Assembly (NCBI RefSeq): GCF_002866825.1
Contig: NZ_PKUS01000005.1
Location: 186,001-250,000 of the forward strand
Direction of reading: 5' to 3'
DNA from: Pseudohalioglobus lutimaris
GTDB taxonomy: Bacteria > Pseudomonadota > Gammaproteobacteria > Pseudomonadales > Halieaceae
DNA: 64,000 bases
Shown: positions 43,897-53,275 of the stretch, piece after piece
Layout: every line of letters starts with the position of its first letter
Position numbering within the stretch: position 1 is the stretch's first letter
Program-made: the position numbers and the translations under genes
The notes under the pieces: model-generated
What the model saw: the letters and a program-made list of their open reading frames with translations, nothing else
The model's database searches: none
What the model was told of the DNA's origin: nothing

Positions 43897-44664
43897 CTAG
43901 TCTCCTTCGCCGATGGCGGGGGAGTAGAGGTCGCCGCTGAGTATCTCAGCCACGTGACGGACCTCCAGCTCCAGACCTTGCCGTCTTGCGCGTCCGGCGA
44001 TATTCAGCAGGCACCCCAGATCACCGCCAGTGAGCAGGGTAGCGCCGCTGTTGCCGGCATTGCGTAGTTTGTCATCCACCATTTTTTCTGAAATATCCGG
44101 CATCTTGGCGCAGAAAGTGCCACCGAATCCACAGCAGACATCGGATTGCTGCATTTCGTTTATTTCCACGTCACACAGCGTTTTCAGCAGTTGCCGGGGC
44201 TGATCTTTAACGCCCATTTCACGTAATCCTGCGCAACTGTCATGGTAGGTAATGGGCGGCAGGTCTGTGGATACGGCCGGCGCTGATTCCAGTTTTACCA
44301 CGTCGACAAGAAAGCTGGTCAGTTCAAAGGTTTTTTCTGCCAGGGCCAGTGCTCGTTCTCGCCACTCACCGTCCAGCAGTTTGGGGTAATGATGGCAGAT
44401 CATTCCCGCACAGGAACCGGAGGGGGCGACCACGTACTCAGCGTGCTCAAACAGTTCGATAGTCTGGCGGGCGATAGGGATGGTCGCTTCATATTCGCCG
44501 CTGTTGTATCCCGGCTGCCCGCAGCAGGTTTGCTGCAAGGGTACGTCGACAATACAGCCGGCCTGCTCCAGCAGGCGGATGCTGGCGAAAGCGACGGAAG
44601 GACGCATCAGGTCGGCGAGGCAGGTGACAAACAGGGAGACGCGGGGGTTAATGCTTTCACTCAT
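43897..44664 (-). CDS. lutA: Lactate utilisation (Fe-S) protein LutA
   Basis: A 255-residue protein with two CCG (cysteine-rich) domains: LPLQQTCCGQPGYNSG and DVCCGFGGTFC, each contributing cysteines for a non-cubane or [4Fe-4S] cluster as in heterodisulfide reductase-like and GlcF proteins. It is the first gene of lutABC. The start at 44664 avoids 42 residues of unrelated reading frame upstream. A TATACT box (complement of 44695-44700) lies about 30 bases upstream on the coding strand and may be the -10 element; the -35 is weak. Confidence 0.9.
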   Translation of the reverse strand: MSESINPRVSLFVTCLADLMRPSVAFASIRLLEQAGCIVDVPLQQTCCGQPGYNSGEYEATIPIARQTIELFEHAEYVVAPSGSCAGMICHHYPKLLDGEWRERALALAEKTFELTSFLVDVVKLESAPAVSTDLPPITYHDSCAGLREMGVKDQPRQLLKTLCDVEINEMQQSDVCCGFGGTFCAKMPDISEKMVDDKLRNAGNSGATLLTGGDLGCLLNIAGRARRQGLELEVRHVAEILSGDLYSPAIGEGD

Positions 44665-44719
44665 GTTGGCAATGATCCCGGTAGAAGAGGGCCAAGTATA
44701 TCGGATTCTGGCCGTCGCT

Positions 44720-47626
44720 CTAGCCCTGCCAGGGCAGAAAACTGATCGCCAGGAACAATGCGCCCAGTATGGCACCCACGGCGATGGCAATACCGCTCTT
44801 GGCGACAGGATGCCTGCTCTGCAGCAGCTTTACCGCAATCGTTTTGCGGTCCACGCGAACCCCCGCTGTTACCCGTGGTTCAAGTTCTCTCTTTACCTGT
44901 TGCTGATGCAAGCCCGGAAACCACTTGTTGCCGGTGAAAATAATGACATCATCAACAACAACGAACGGCCCCCGGTAGTGTATGCGGGGCCCTGTTGCCA
45001 GGTGGTACATCTCCCTGTGGTCTGCCAGTACCAGCTGTTCAGCCAGCAGGCCTGCGTGTTCGGGCTCACTGCGCAACATGATCTGCAGGGCCACGGCGAA
45101 GCCGGCGAGCGCCGTCGCCGCTGCCATCAATTGCACCAGGGAAACGCCAAGCCCGATCAGTACTATCAGGCAGGCGATGGCGAGTGCAGCCCAGGCAATG
45201 TTGCGCTGGCGCCACTGCCGGGTACGATGCGGAGCGCTCTGCAGCCAATGAATGTCCTCGGCCACGTCATCCAGGGGTGGCGCGCCATGGGTGGGCCTGC
45301 TGCTGTAGACCAACGCTCGCGTTGACTGCAAATAGGCCCAGGAAAATCCGCCGAGACTGGATAATAGCAGCAGTAGCAGGGTTGCCTGCCACGCCAGGGT
45401 CGTCCAGGTAAGTTGGCCTGAAGCCTGGTCAATCAGCTGCGCCAGGGATTCGGACTGCAGCGGTACTTCTGTCTGGCCCAGGCGGCTAAAGCGCAAAACA
45501 CTTTCTTGCTGGTCGCTGAACAGTAAAACCCGTTCCCCCCAGTTGACCAGTTGTCCCTGTCCCAGAACCGCGCCACGCGGCAGTTCCCGAATGAACGTCC
45601 AGTCGCGGTCGAACAGGTATAGCCCTGCGGTTTCGGTATCCGGGTTATGCATATTGACCCACCAGAAGTCGCCATTGCGAATAAAGTCGCCTACGCGAGT
45701 TTGCTCTCGCTGCAGTGCAGGTGGAGGCAACAGGAGAATTTCATCCAACTGCTGGCCAAAGGCCTTGTCCTCGTAGCGGAATACGCTGATAGCCGGTGCC
45801 TGGGCGCTGTTCATGAACAGCAGGCCCGAGTCCAGGCGCAGGGTCGGTTGCGTGGGCAGTGGTAACTCCAGTTTTGCGCGTAGCTCACCATCGCTGCCCA
45901 GTTTGCTCAAACGCTCTTCAGCGGCGATAAACCATTCGCCGGTGAGCGAATTCATTGTGAGGGCCGTCGGCGGAGGGCTGAATTGTGGCTCGGTGACAGG
46001 CTGACAACTGCGCTCATCAAGCTTACAGCGCCACATCGCTCTCGGACTGCTGTCTGTGCCCGCAGCGCGGGCGCCAATTAACAAGTCTCCCTGCAGGTCG
46101 AAGGCTATTGGCCCGGACAGGTCGCGCAGCGCGAGCGTCTCCGCCCGCAGTGACTCCGTGGGTACGCCCGCCCGGTTGTGAAGCAGTAAGGTATCGCCGG
46201 CGAGGATAACCAGGTTGCCGGCTGAACTCGCTGCGATAGCAGATGGTCCCTGTGGCGGGGTTGCGGGGTTCAGGCTCAGGAATCGCCCAAGAAGCATCAG
46301 TAGCATCGCCAGCGCGATGCACCCCATCAGGACACCCCTGCGACTCTGCTGTGCAGCGATTGTTGAGCGCTGGCGAATTTCTGTGGTGCTGCGAAAGGGT
46401 AGCAGTCGATAGGGGTTGGGCGATCCCGGCGGGTTATTATTGCCACCGCTGCGGACCGTGTCATTCCTCCGCGGCAACTCCAGACGCGATTTGACCCTGG
46501 CGGTAGTGCGCTTCAAGCTGGGCGTGCCGGCCAGAGCCCGGGCGCCTGCCTCTATGGCTTTTTCTTCCAGGGCGCTAGTATGCGCTGTCGGCTTGGCCGT
46601 GGAAGGGCGCTTGCCCGTTGCTGCGCCTGTACTTTGGCAGGCCGCATCTGGCCTGCGTTGTTGTTGCGCATCCGCCTCGCTTTTTCTGCGCGCGGCTGCT
46701 TCAGCTTTTTGCTTTTTTCGTGCAGTTTCTTCGAGTTTGCGCTGCCGCTCTGCCTCGGCTTTTTTACGTGCCGTTTCCTCAGCCTTGCGTTGCTGTTCGG
46801 CCTCTGCCTCGGCTTTTTTACGCGCCGTTTCCTCAGCCTTGCGTTGCTGTTCGGCCTCTGCCTCGGCTTTTTTACGTGCCGTTTCCTCGGCCTTGCGTTG
46901 CTGTTCGGCTTCTGCCTTGGCTTTTTTACGTGCCGTTTCCTCGGCCTTGCGCTGCCGTTCGGCTTCTGCCTCGGCTTTTTTACGCGCAGTTTCCTCGGCC
47001 TTGCGTTGCCGTTCGGCTTCTGCCTCGGCTTTTTTAAGTGCCGTTTCTTCAGCCTTGCGTTGTCGCTCGGCTTCCGCCCTGGCCAGTTTGCGGGCGGTTT
47101 CCTCCGCCGCGCGTTTCGTGGCCTGTTCCTTCGCTAGCTGTTCGGCAATGTGCTGTCTTTCCCGTTCAGCGGCAGCTTCCTTGCGCTGTGCTGCTGCGTG
47201 TTGCAACTGTGCCAGCGCTTCCCGCTTGCGGCGCTGCTTTTCTGCACCAGAGGTTCTGGAGTCCTGCGCCCCTTGCTTGCGCGTCGGCAAGCGTTTGTCA
47301 CTTTTCTTCTGTGCCTTGCGCCCGGCTGCATCCTGCGGAGCCCCTGACTGTTGAGTCGTCTCGGTGGATTCCACATCATTTTCCGGTCCCGGCTTGACCA
47401 GCTCAGCTTCTAAACCGAGCTGGTTTAGCTTCAGGTAGTACTCGGCGGCGGCCTTGCGCTCCAGGTTGCGACGCAGAATGATGGTTTTACCACTGAAAAA
47501 CTGCTCCAGTCGTTCGGGGTCCTGGATATCGAATAAGGCGGCAAAACCGGCCCTGGCCTTGTCGGGATCCTTGCCCGGCAAAACCTCGCCCCTGAACGTG
47601 AGGTTAAACTTGTTCACCCCGCGCAA
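44720..47626 (-). CDS. Large membrane protein with Lys/Glu/Ala-rich coiled-coil repeats
   Basis: A 968-residue protein of unknown function. Residues about 1-85 (NKFNLTFRGEVLPGKDPDKARAGFAALFDI... FFSGKTIILRRNLERKAAAEYY) resemble a small N-terminal domain found before membrane proteins in other gammaproteobacteria (from memory). About 110-330 is a long charged coiled coil built from 18-residue repeats KAEETARKKAEAEAERQR. A transmembrane helix follows (near 430), then a periplasmic region with beta-propeller-like repeats, then four more helices and a C-terminal SGIAIAVGAILGALFLAISFLPW helix. The start is TTG at 47626 with GGGGA 3 bases away; GTG at 47617 is an alternative. I do not recognise a catalytic site. 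Confidence 0.75.
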   Translation of the reverse strand: MRGVNKFNLTFRGEVLPGKDPDKARAGFAALFDIQDPERLEQFFSGKTIILRRNLERKAAAEYYLKLNQLGLEAELVKPGPENDVESTETTQQSGAPQDAAGRKAQKKSDKRLPTRKQGAQDSRTSGAEKQRRKREALAQLQHAAAQRKEAAAERERQHIAEQLAKEQATKRAAEETARKLARAEAERQRKAEETALKKAEAEAERQRKAEETARKKAEAEAERQRKAEETARKKAKAEAEQQRKAEETARKKAEAEAEQQRKAEETARKKAEAEAEQQRKAEETARKKAEAERQRKLEETARKKQKAEAAARRKSEADAQQQRRPDAACQSTGAATGKRPSTAKPTAHTSALEEKAIEAGARALAGTPSLKRTTARVKSRLELPRRNDTVRSGGNNNPPGSPNPYRLLPFRSTTEIRQRSTIAAQQSRRGVLMGCIALAMLLMLLGRFLSLNPATPPQGPSAIAASSAGNLVILAGDTLLLHNRAGVPTESLRAETLALRDLSGPIAFDLQGDLLIGARAAGTDSSPRAMWRCKLDERSCQPVTEPQFSPPPTALTMNSLTGEWFIAAEERLSKLGSDGELRAKLELPLPTQPTLRLDSGLLFMNSAQAPAISVFRYEDKAFGQQLDEILLLPPPALQREQTRVGDFIRNGDFWWVNMHNPDTETAGLYLFDRDWTFIRELPRGAVLGQGQLVNWGERVLLFSDQQESVLRFSRLGQTEVPLQSESLAQLIDQASGQLTWTTLAWQATLLLLLLSSLGGFSWAYLQSTRALVYSSRPTHGAPPLDDVAEDIHWLQSAPHRTRQWRQRNIAWAALAIACLIVLIGLGVSLVQLMAAATALAGFAVALQIMLRSEPEHAGLLAEQLVLADHREMYHLATGPRIHYRGPFVVVDDVIIFTGNKWFPGLHQQQVKRELEPRVTAGVRVDRKTIAVKLLQSRHPVAKSGIAIAVGAILGALFLAISFLPWQG
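46742..47079 (-). repeat. 54-bp in-frame tandem repeats encoding coiled coil
   Basis: Six near-identical 54-bp units start at about 46756, 46810, 46864, 46918, 46972 and 47026 (spacing exactly 54), with degenerate copies at both ends. They encode the 18-residue KAEETARKKAEAEAERQR unit within the 968-residue membrane protein. Copy number is likely to vary between strains. Confidence 0.85.
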
Positions 47627-47704
47627 TTGTCCCCGTGTTGTGGCCTGTGTTTATAGGGCCAATGTACGGTGAACCGTGTTGTTTTGCCAAGCCATCATTG
47701 GTGA

Positions 47705-49255
47705 TTAATGCACTCCGTGCATGAGTTTCTTCAGTAATGGCGAGAGCAACAGCAGCAGTACGCCCATGCCCAGGCCGACATAGAGCAGGTCATTAAACAG
47801 GCTGCTGTAGCTTTCCAGTGCGGCGCCCACATCGGTGACGCTGCCGTTAACCGTCTCTATCGCTGCTAACTTGGCCAGCTGTACGGCGACGAACTCGGAG
47901 TAGGCAGTGGCCAGGAACCATGCGCCCATCATCACCCCGACAACGCGGGGCACGGCGAGCCGAGTCACGGCAGAAAGTCCTACTGGCGACAGACACAGCT
48001 CACCGCAGGTATGTAACAGGTAGGCCAGCACCATCCAGTAGCTGGCCACCAGTCCGCTGGCGTCGGGGTTGGCGGCCCCCCACACCAGCGCCCCGAAACC
48101 CAGGCCGGCCTGGCCTATGCCCAGCGCAAACTTGACCGGTGTGCCGGGCTCCAGTCCGCGTTTGTTCAGGGCGGTCCACAACCAGGCGAAGAAGGGGGCA
48201 AACAGAAATATAAAGAGGGAGTTGAGAGAACCATATTGTGCTGCTGTCAGTTCCATGCCCAGTAAAGTGCGGTCCATCACGCGATCGGCAAACAGGGTCA
48301 TGGAGCCCGCCGCTTGCTCGAACAAGGCCCAAAACACCACGGTAGACATGGTCAGCACGACGAGGGCGATCATCCGATCCCGTTCAACACTGTCGCACTG
48401 GGTGGCGATGAACCAGGTCAACCCGGCAAGCACTGCCACCGATAGCAGGTTGAGCGTCATGCCTACGGCCCCGTGAAATTGCAGCATGCGCCAGGCAACT
48501 GCCACGCCGACCAGGGCTCCCAGGTAAATAGTGAGTTCTTTGTTGAGACCGATGGAGCTGCGTTCTTCGAGCAGGGCGGGTTGGTGAGGCTCGGCGTGGT
48601 TATGCAGGTGTTTCTGCCCGGAGATAAAGGTGGCCAGACCCACCAGCATGCCTATACCAGCGGCACCGAAACCGTAAGCCCAGCCGTAGGTTTCGCCCAG
48701 GTAGCCGCAGAGGAGGGTGGCGGCAAAGGCGCCGATATTGATGCCCATGTAAAAGATGGTGAAGCCGGAGTCGCGCCGGGGGTCGCTCTCAGTGTACAGC
48801 CGACCGACAATAGTGGAGATATTCGGCTTGAGAAAACCTACGCCAACGACGATGAGCGCCAGTGAAAAATAGAACACCTGCAGGGCGCCCTCGTCGCGGA
48901 CTACCTGGCCCTCTATCAAGCGCGCCTGTTCGCCCTCTACCGCCATGCCCAGGTGGCCCAGGACCAGCAGGACCCCGCCAAAAATCACCGCCTTGCGCAT
49001 TCCCAGGTAACGGTCTGCCAGCAACCCGCCTATTACTGGCATCGCGTAAACCAGCGCGGCATAGCTGCCCAGTACCTCCAGACCGTTACTGTCGCTGAAC
49101 AGGTGATACTTGGTGAGATAGAGTAGAAGCAGGTACTTCATGCCGTAAAAAGAGAAACGTTCCCACAATTCAGTAGCGAAGCAGACGAACAGGCCGCGGG
49201 GGTGGCCAAAGAAGCCCGTATCCTGAGCCGGGTTGTAGGCGGTTGTTATGGTCAT
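47705..49255 (-). CDS. POT/PTR-family proton-coupled oligopeptide transporter
   Basis: A 516-residue inner-membrane permease with 12-14 helices. The family signature FATELWERFSFYGMKYLLLLYL (ExxER-type proton-coupling motif) is at residues about 27-48, and GGLLADRYLGMRKAVIFGG plus FSLALIVVGVGFLKPNISTIVG are also standard. It imports di- and tripeptides. AAGGA lies 9 bases before the ATG. It diverges from the M28 aminopeptidase gene, with repeated short motifs in the gap, so the pair plausibly forms a peptide-scavenging system. Confidence 0.9.
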   Translation of the reverse strand: MTITTAYNPAQDTGFFGHPRGLFVCFATELWERFSFYGMKYLLLLYLTKYHLFSDSNGLEVLGSYAALVYAMPVIGGLLADRYLGMRKAVIFGGVLLVLGHLGMAVEGEQARLIEGQVVRDEGALQVFYFSLALIVVGVGFLKPNISTIVGRLYTESDPRRDSGFTIFYMGINIGAFAATLLCGYLGETYGWAYGFGAAGIGMLVGLATFISGQKHLHNHAEPHQPALLEERSSIGLNKELTIYLGALVGVAVAWRMLQFHGAVGMTLNLLSVAVLAGLTWFIATQCDSVERDRMIALVVLTMSTVVFWALFEQAAGSMTLFADRVMDRTLLGMELTAAQYGSLNSLFIFLFAPFFAWLWTALNKRGLEPGTPVKFALGIGQAGLGFGALVWGAANPDASGLVASYWMVLAYLLHTCGELCLSPVGLSAVTRLAVPRVVGVMMGAWFLATAYSEFVAVQLAKLAAIETVNGSVTDVGAALESYSSLFNDLLYVGLGMGVLLLLLSPLLKKLMHGVH

Positions 49256-49268
49256 TTACCAGTGTCCT

Positions 49269-49350
49269 TGTTGTTATAAGCGCGAGCCGACTCAAGGGTA
49301 CAGGTGGTCAGCGCAGGTCGAACATTTGTATTGTTATCAGCGCAGGTCGC
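49269..49350. promoter_or_regulatory. Repeated motif in the POT transporter/M28 peptidase divergent promoter
   Basis: TCAGCGCAGGTCG occurs twice (49308-49320 and 49337-49349), and a related TTGTTATAAGCGCGAG at about 49271 matches TTGTTATCAGCGCAGG at about 49331. Three imperfect copies between divergent genes suggest operator sites for a shared regulator, though this is unproven. Confidence 0.35.
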
Positions 49351-49413
49351 TCTGGGCGTGACGCTACGATTGCCAGTATGATAGCGCTCTTTACACACTA
49401 TTCGGGGTTTTTG

Positions 49414-51111
49414 ATGAAGAAGCTATTTGTGGCAATCGGCGCCGCCGCCGCTATCACCGCCTGTGCCCATGACCCGCAAAATAACACAGGGGCACTGCAG
49501 TCCGGCGCGGATGCTATTTCAACGGAACTGCATCGCCATATTGCCGAGTTGGCTTCCGATGCCTACGAGGGCAGGGCACCGGGCACGCCAGGGGAAGAAA
49601 AAACCATCGCCTATCTTGTGGAGCAGTTTCAGGCGTTGGGGCTGGAACCGGGGAACCAGGGTGAATGGCTCCAGGATGTTCCGATTACCTCCGTGGTTCC
49701 CTCTCACGATGCGGTACTGTCCCTGAGGGGTAGCGACTTCAGCGCCGACCTCGCCTTTGGCGATGACATGATGCTGTTTACCCTGCAGCAGATGGCGTCT
49801 ACCAGGCTGGATGATTCGCCGCTGGTATTTGCGGGTTATGGCATCAATGCGCCCGAGCGTGGCTGGAACGACTATGCCGATGTGAATGTGACCGGCAAAA
49901 CCGTGGTGGTCCTGATCAATGATCCGGGCTACGCCACCCAGGACCCGGACGTCTTCAATGGGAATGCCATGACCTACTATGGCCGCTGGACTTATAAATA
50001 CGAAGAGGCGGCGCGCCAGGGCGCGGCCGGTGTAATCATTGTTCACGAGACCGCGCCGGCGGCTTATGCCTGGGACGTGGTGCGCAGCAGTTGGTCCGCT
50101 GGCCAGATCGGCCTTACCGCAGAAAACAGGAATGCCGATCGCGCCGCCGTCCAGGGCTGGATTCCGGTTGAGCAGGCGGAGCGCCTGTTTGCCGCTGCAG
50201 GAATGGATTACGCGCAGATGAAAGCAGCAGCTGCCAGGCCTGGCTTTCGCGCACGGCCGCTGGGCGACATCGCTGCGTCGGTCACTTTGAATAACCAGGT
50301 CAACAGCATGGTCAGCCGTAACGTCGTTGCCCTGTTGCCTGGGAGCGAGTCGCCAGATGAGGTGGTGATCTATACCGCGCACTGGGACCACCTGGGTGTT
50401 CGGCCGAATGAGGGAGACGACGATATATACAATGGTGCCAGCGACAATGCATCGGGCACGGCTGCGTTGTTTTCCCTGGCGCGCATGTTTAAAGATCAGG
50501 ATACGCCGCCTGAACGCTCTGTGATGTTCCTGGCGGTGACCGCCGAAGAATCCGGCCTGCTGGGCTCAAAGTGGTATGGCGAGAACCCTGTTTTTCCACT
50601 GCAAAAAACCGTGGCGAATTTCAATATGGATAATATCGCTGCAGGCCAGCTGGGTCTCACCCGGGATGTAGCGGTGGTGGGGTTTGGCAACAGCGAGTTG
50701 GAAAACTACCTGCTGGACGCCGTGCAGGAGCAGGGCCGGGTCGTGGTTCAGGAGCCCTTTCCGGAAAAAGGCTTCTACTACCGCTCCGATCACTTCTCCC
50801 TGGCCCGGGTAGGTGTGCCAGCGCTCTACCTCACTCGTTCCACCGACAGTATCGAGCACGGCAAGGAATGGGGCGCGGCCCGTTTGAATCGCTATATACG
50901 CGACCATTATCACAAGCCATCGGACGAATACTCCCCGGACTGGGACCTTCGCGGCGCGGTACAGGAGGTGCAGTTGCTGTTCACCATGGGCAATAAACTG
51001 GCGAACAACAGCGACTTTCCCCGGTGGAACGACAAAGTAGAGTTCAAGGCAACCCGCGAGGCGACCATGGCCGCCCCCGCGTCGCCGTCAAACACGGAGA
51101 ACGGACAATGA
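49414..51111 (+). CDS. M28-family zinc aminopeptidase, lipoprotein
   Basis: A 565-residue metallopeptidase. The N-terminus MKKLFVAIGAAAAITAC is a lipoprotein signal with the lipobox ending at Cys17. A PA (protease-associated) domain covers roughly 150-290. The zinc ligands are recognisable in TAHWDHLGV (His), NGASDNASGTAALF (bridging Asp), TAEESGLLGSKWY (Glu-Glu), and later YYRSDHFSLA. It removes amino acids from peptides at the cell surface or in the periplasm, feeding the divergent POT permease. The start at 49414 is chosen for the lipobox; longer in-frame starts lack one. The stop overlaps the TPP-enzyme start as ATGA. Confidence 0.9.
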   Translation: MKKLFVAIGAAAAITACAHDPQNNTGALQSGADAISTELHRHIAELASDAYEGRAPGTPGEEKTIAYLVEQFQALGLEPGNQGEWLQDVPITSVVPSHDAVLSLRGSDFSADLAFGDDMMLFTLQQMASTRLDDSPLVFAGYGINAPERGWNDYADVNVTGKTVVVLINDPGYATQDPDVFNGNAMTYYGRWTYKYEEAARQGAAGVIIVHETAPAAYAWDVVRSSWSAGQIGLTAENRNADRAAVQGWIPVEQAERLFAAAGMDYAQMKAAAARPGFRARPLGDIAASVTLNNQVNSMVSRNVVALLPGSESPDEVVIYTAHWDHLGVRPNEGDDDIYNGASDNASGTAALFSLARMFKDQDTPPERSVMFLAVTAEESGLLGSKWYGENPVFPLQKTVANFNMDNIAAGQLGLTRDVAVVGFGNSELENYLLDAVQEQGRVVVQEPFPEKGFYYRSDHFSLARVGVPALYLTRSTDSIEHGKEWGAARLNRYIRDHYHKPSDEYSPDWDLRGAVQEVQLLFTMGNKLANNSDFPRWNDKVEFKATREATMAAPASPSNTENGQ

Positions 51112-52667
51112 ATGGTGCACAGAGTTTGCTTACCACCCTGACCAACAACGGGATAGAAGTGTGTTTTACCAACCCGGGTACCTCCGAGATGCATTTCGTC
51201 GCCGCACTGGATGAAGTGGAGGAAATGCGCTGCGTGCTGTGCCTTTTCGAGGGGGTGCTCAGTGGCGCCGCCGACGGCTATGCGCGTATGAAAGGTAAGC
51301 CGGCCTCCACTCTGTTGCACCTTGGCCCCGGTCTGGGCAATGCACTGGCCAACGTCCACAACGCCAGAAAGGGCCATTCACCGATGGTCAATATCGTCGG
51401 CGATCACGCGACCTATCACCTGGAATACGATGCGCCACTGACCTCGGATATTGAAGGTATAGCGCGCCCGGTTTCCCATTGGGTACACACATCGAAGTCC
51501 TCGGCCGATATTGCCCGCGACGCTGCAGAGGCGGTGCTGCAGGCTGGCATTGGCCAGGTGGCCACGCTGGTGCTGCCCGCTGATGTCTCCTGGGGAGATA
51601 ACCCCAACGGTGCCGAGGGCCCTGTGCAGGTAGCCGGTCTGGCGGATGTGCCGGCGCAGCGAGTGAGTGAAGCGGCACAGAGACTGCGCTCGAGCAGCAA
51701 CAGCCTGATTCTTATCGGTGGGCGCGAGGTGACGCGGGAACAGGGGTTGTTATTGGATCGTATTGCCAGCACGACCGGTGCGCAGGCATTGATCGAGGTG
51801 CTGCCGGGCAAGGTAGCCCGGGGTGCTGGCACGGCGGTTATCGATCGCCTGGCCTACCTTGCCGAACTGGCGATTGACAGCATCAAGGATGTTGAACAAC
51901 TGATTCTGGTCGGCGCTTCCGACCCGGTGTCATTCTTCGCTTACCCGGGTGTGCCCAGCGCGATTGCCCCGGATACCTGCGACCGATTTGTCATGGCCGG
52001 GCCCAACGATGATATTACTGCAGCGCTGCAGGCCCTGGCCCGCGAATGTGGAGCCGAGGAGGCTGAGCCGCGGGTGCATGCGCTGAATTTGCCTGAGTTG
52101 CCGGAAGGCGAGTTGGATGCGGCCAAGGTGGGTATGGCCATCGCCCATTACCTCCCCGAGGACGCGGTGCTGGTGGATGAGGGCATTACCTCGGGCATGA
52201 TGGTCAATATGTTCACCGCAACTGCACGACCCCATGACCAGCTCAACCAGACCGGTGGCAGTATCGGTTGGGGGCTGCCCGCGGCCCTGGGTGCAGCAAT
52301 CGCGGTTCCGGATCGCAAGGTGGTCTGCCTGGAAGGGGACGGCAGTGCCATGTACACCATACAAGCGTTGTGGACCATGGCGCGGGAAAATGCCGACGTC
52401 ACTGTCGTCATATTCAATAACCGCAAGTACTCCATCCTTGAAATGGAGTTTGGCCGCACCGGTGCCCGCGGCGGCGTGCCCGGCCCCAGCGCTGCCAGCA
52501 CGTTGGATATCGGCAGCCCCGATATGGACTTTGTCTCTATGGCCAGCGGTATGGGCGTACAAGCCAGTCGCGCGACCACTGCCGAAGAGTTCAATGCCCA
52601 GTTCGCTGAAGCCATGACGCAACGCGGGCCCCGCCTGATCGACGCGATGGTCCCGACGATCTTCTAG
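51108..52667 (+). CDS. Thiamine-diphosphate-dependent enzyme, acetolactate synthase large subunit-like
   Basis: A 519-residue ThDP enzyme with the three-domain layout of acetolactate synthase and benzoylformate decarboxylase. The N-terminal FTNPGTSEMHFVAAL contains the conserved cofactor-activating Glu, and the cofactor Mg2+ motif is GDGSAMYTIQALWTMARENADVTVVIFNN. It lacks a regulatory small subunit nearby and is coupled to an M28 peptidase gene, so it is probably not the biosynthetic enzyme. It may be a 2-oxo acid decarboxylase or carboligase. An acceptable GGAG-type site precedes the ATG. Confidence 0.85.
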   Translation: MNGAQSLLTTLTNNGIEVCFTNPGTSEMHFVAALDEVEEMRCVLCLFEGVLSGAADGYARMKGKPASTLLHLGPGLGNALANVHNARKGHSPMVNIVGDHATYHLEYDAPLTSDIEGIARPVSHWVHTSKSSADIARDAAEAVLQAGIGQVATLVLPADVSWGDNPNGAEGPVQVAGLADVPAQRVSEAAQRLRSSSNSLILIGGREVTREQGLLLDRIASTTGAQALIEVLPGKVARGAGTAVIDRLAYLAELAIDSIKDVEQLILVGASDPVSFFAYPGVPSAIAPDTCDRFVMAGPNDDITAALQALARECGAEEAEPRVHALNLPELPEGELDAAKVGMAIAHYLPEDAVLVDEGITSGMMVNMFTATARPHDQLNQTGGSIGWGLPAALGAAIAVPDRKVVCLEGDGSAMYTIQALWTMARENADVTVVIFNNRKYSILEMEFGRTGARGGVPGPSAASTLDIGSPDMDFVSMASGMGVQASRATTAEEFNAQFAEAMTQRGPRLIDAMVPTIF

Positions 52668-52783
52668 CACAGGCGAAGCTGTCGCCCGCGGCCATGCAAC
52701 TGGCGCGGGTGGCCATACGCGCAATACGCCGGTTAGGTTCCAATAGCTGATAACAACTCAGCAGCCTGCACCGGAGTCATACT

Positions 52784-53254
52784 ATGAATCTCTTCACCCG
52801 TTTGTTCGGCCAGCCCAGCGGTGGCGCACGAGAAATGGACTATGTTGGTGCCCAGCGTATGGTGCTGGACTACGCCCGTTATCTGGAGTGCTCGGCACCC
52901 ATGCCCGGACAGATCGTAGATGCGGCTCGGCTCCCCCACGCTAAGGCCATGCTGCGTGACGCCCTGCTGTTTTGTATCGGCAATAGCTCCGATCCCCGGC
53001 TGGAGGAGCACCTCAAGGCCGGGTACCTTATGCTGTCCGCGTTCCAGAGCGGCGTCGGTGAGCCGGGCAGGGGTCATGACTTTGCCAGTCTGGATCTGAA
53101 CCAGGACGCTCTGGATGTCGCGCATCAACTGGAAACCGAGGAAGAGAGCTGTGCTGACTGGCGCGCCGTGGCAACCCGGGAACTGGAGCAACTGCGACAG
53201 GAACTCTATGAACTGGAGCTTGAAGTGGCGCAGTCCGGGCGACTTACAGCCTAG
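52784..53254 (+). CDS. Hypothetical protein
   Basis: A 156-residue soluble protein that I do not recognise. It is mainly helical and acidic, with a long C-terminal helix (residues about 128-152, WRAVATRELEQLRQELYELELEVAQ) that looks like a coiled coil, and no signal peptide or cysteine cluster. GGAG lies 7 bases before the ATG, so expression is credible. It sits between the TPP-enzyme gene and convergent dusC with short spacing. Confidence 0.62.
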   Translation: MNLFTRLFGQPSGGAREMDYVGAQRMVLDYARYLECSAPMPGQIVDAARLPHAKAMLRDALLFCIGNSSDPRLEEHLKAGYLMLSAFQSGVGEPGRGHDFASLDLNQDALDVAHQLETEEESCADWRAVATRELEQLRQELYELELEVAQSGRLTA

Positions 53255-53275
53255 GGGCACGCTGCCCCAGAGGGC

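Noticed and set aside
46416-47354. Plus-strand open frames opposite the coiled-coil gene
   Set aside because: They are the low-complexity complement of the KAEETARKK repeats; composition is Ser/Phe/Leu-rich and periodic for that reason only.
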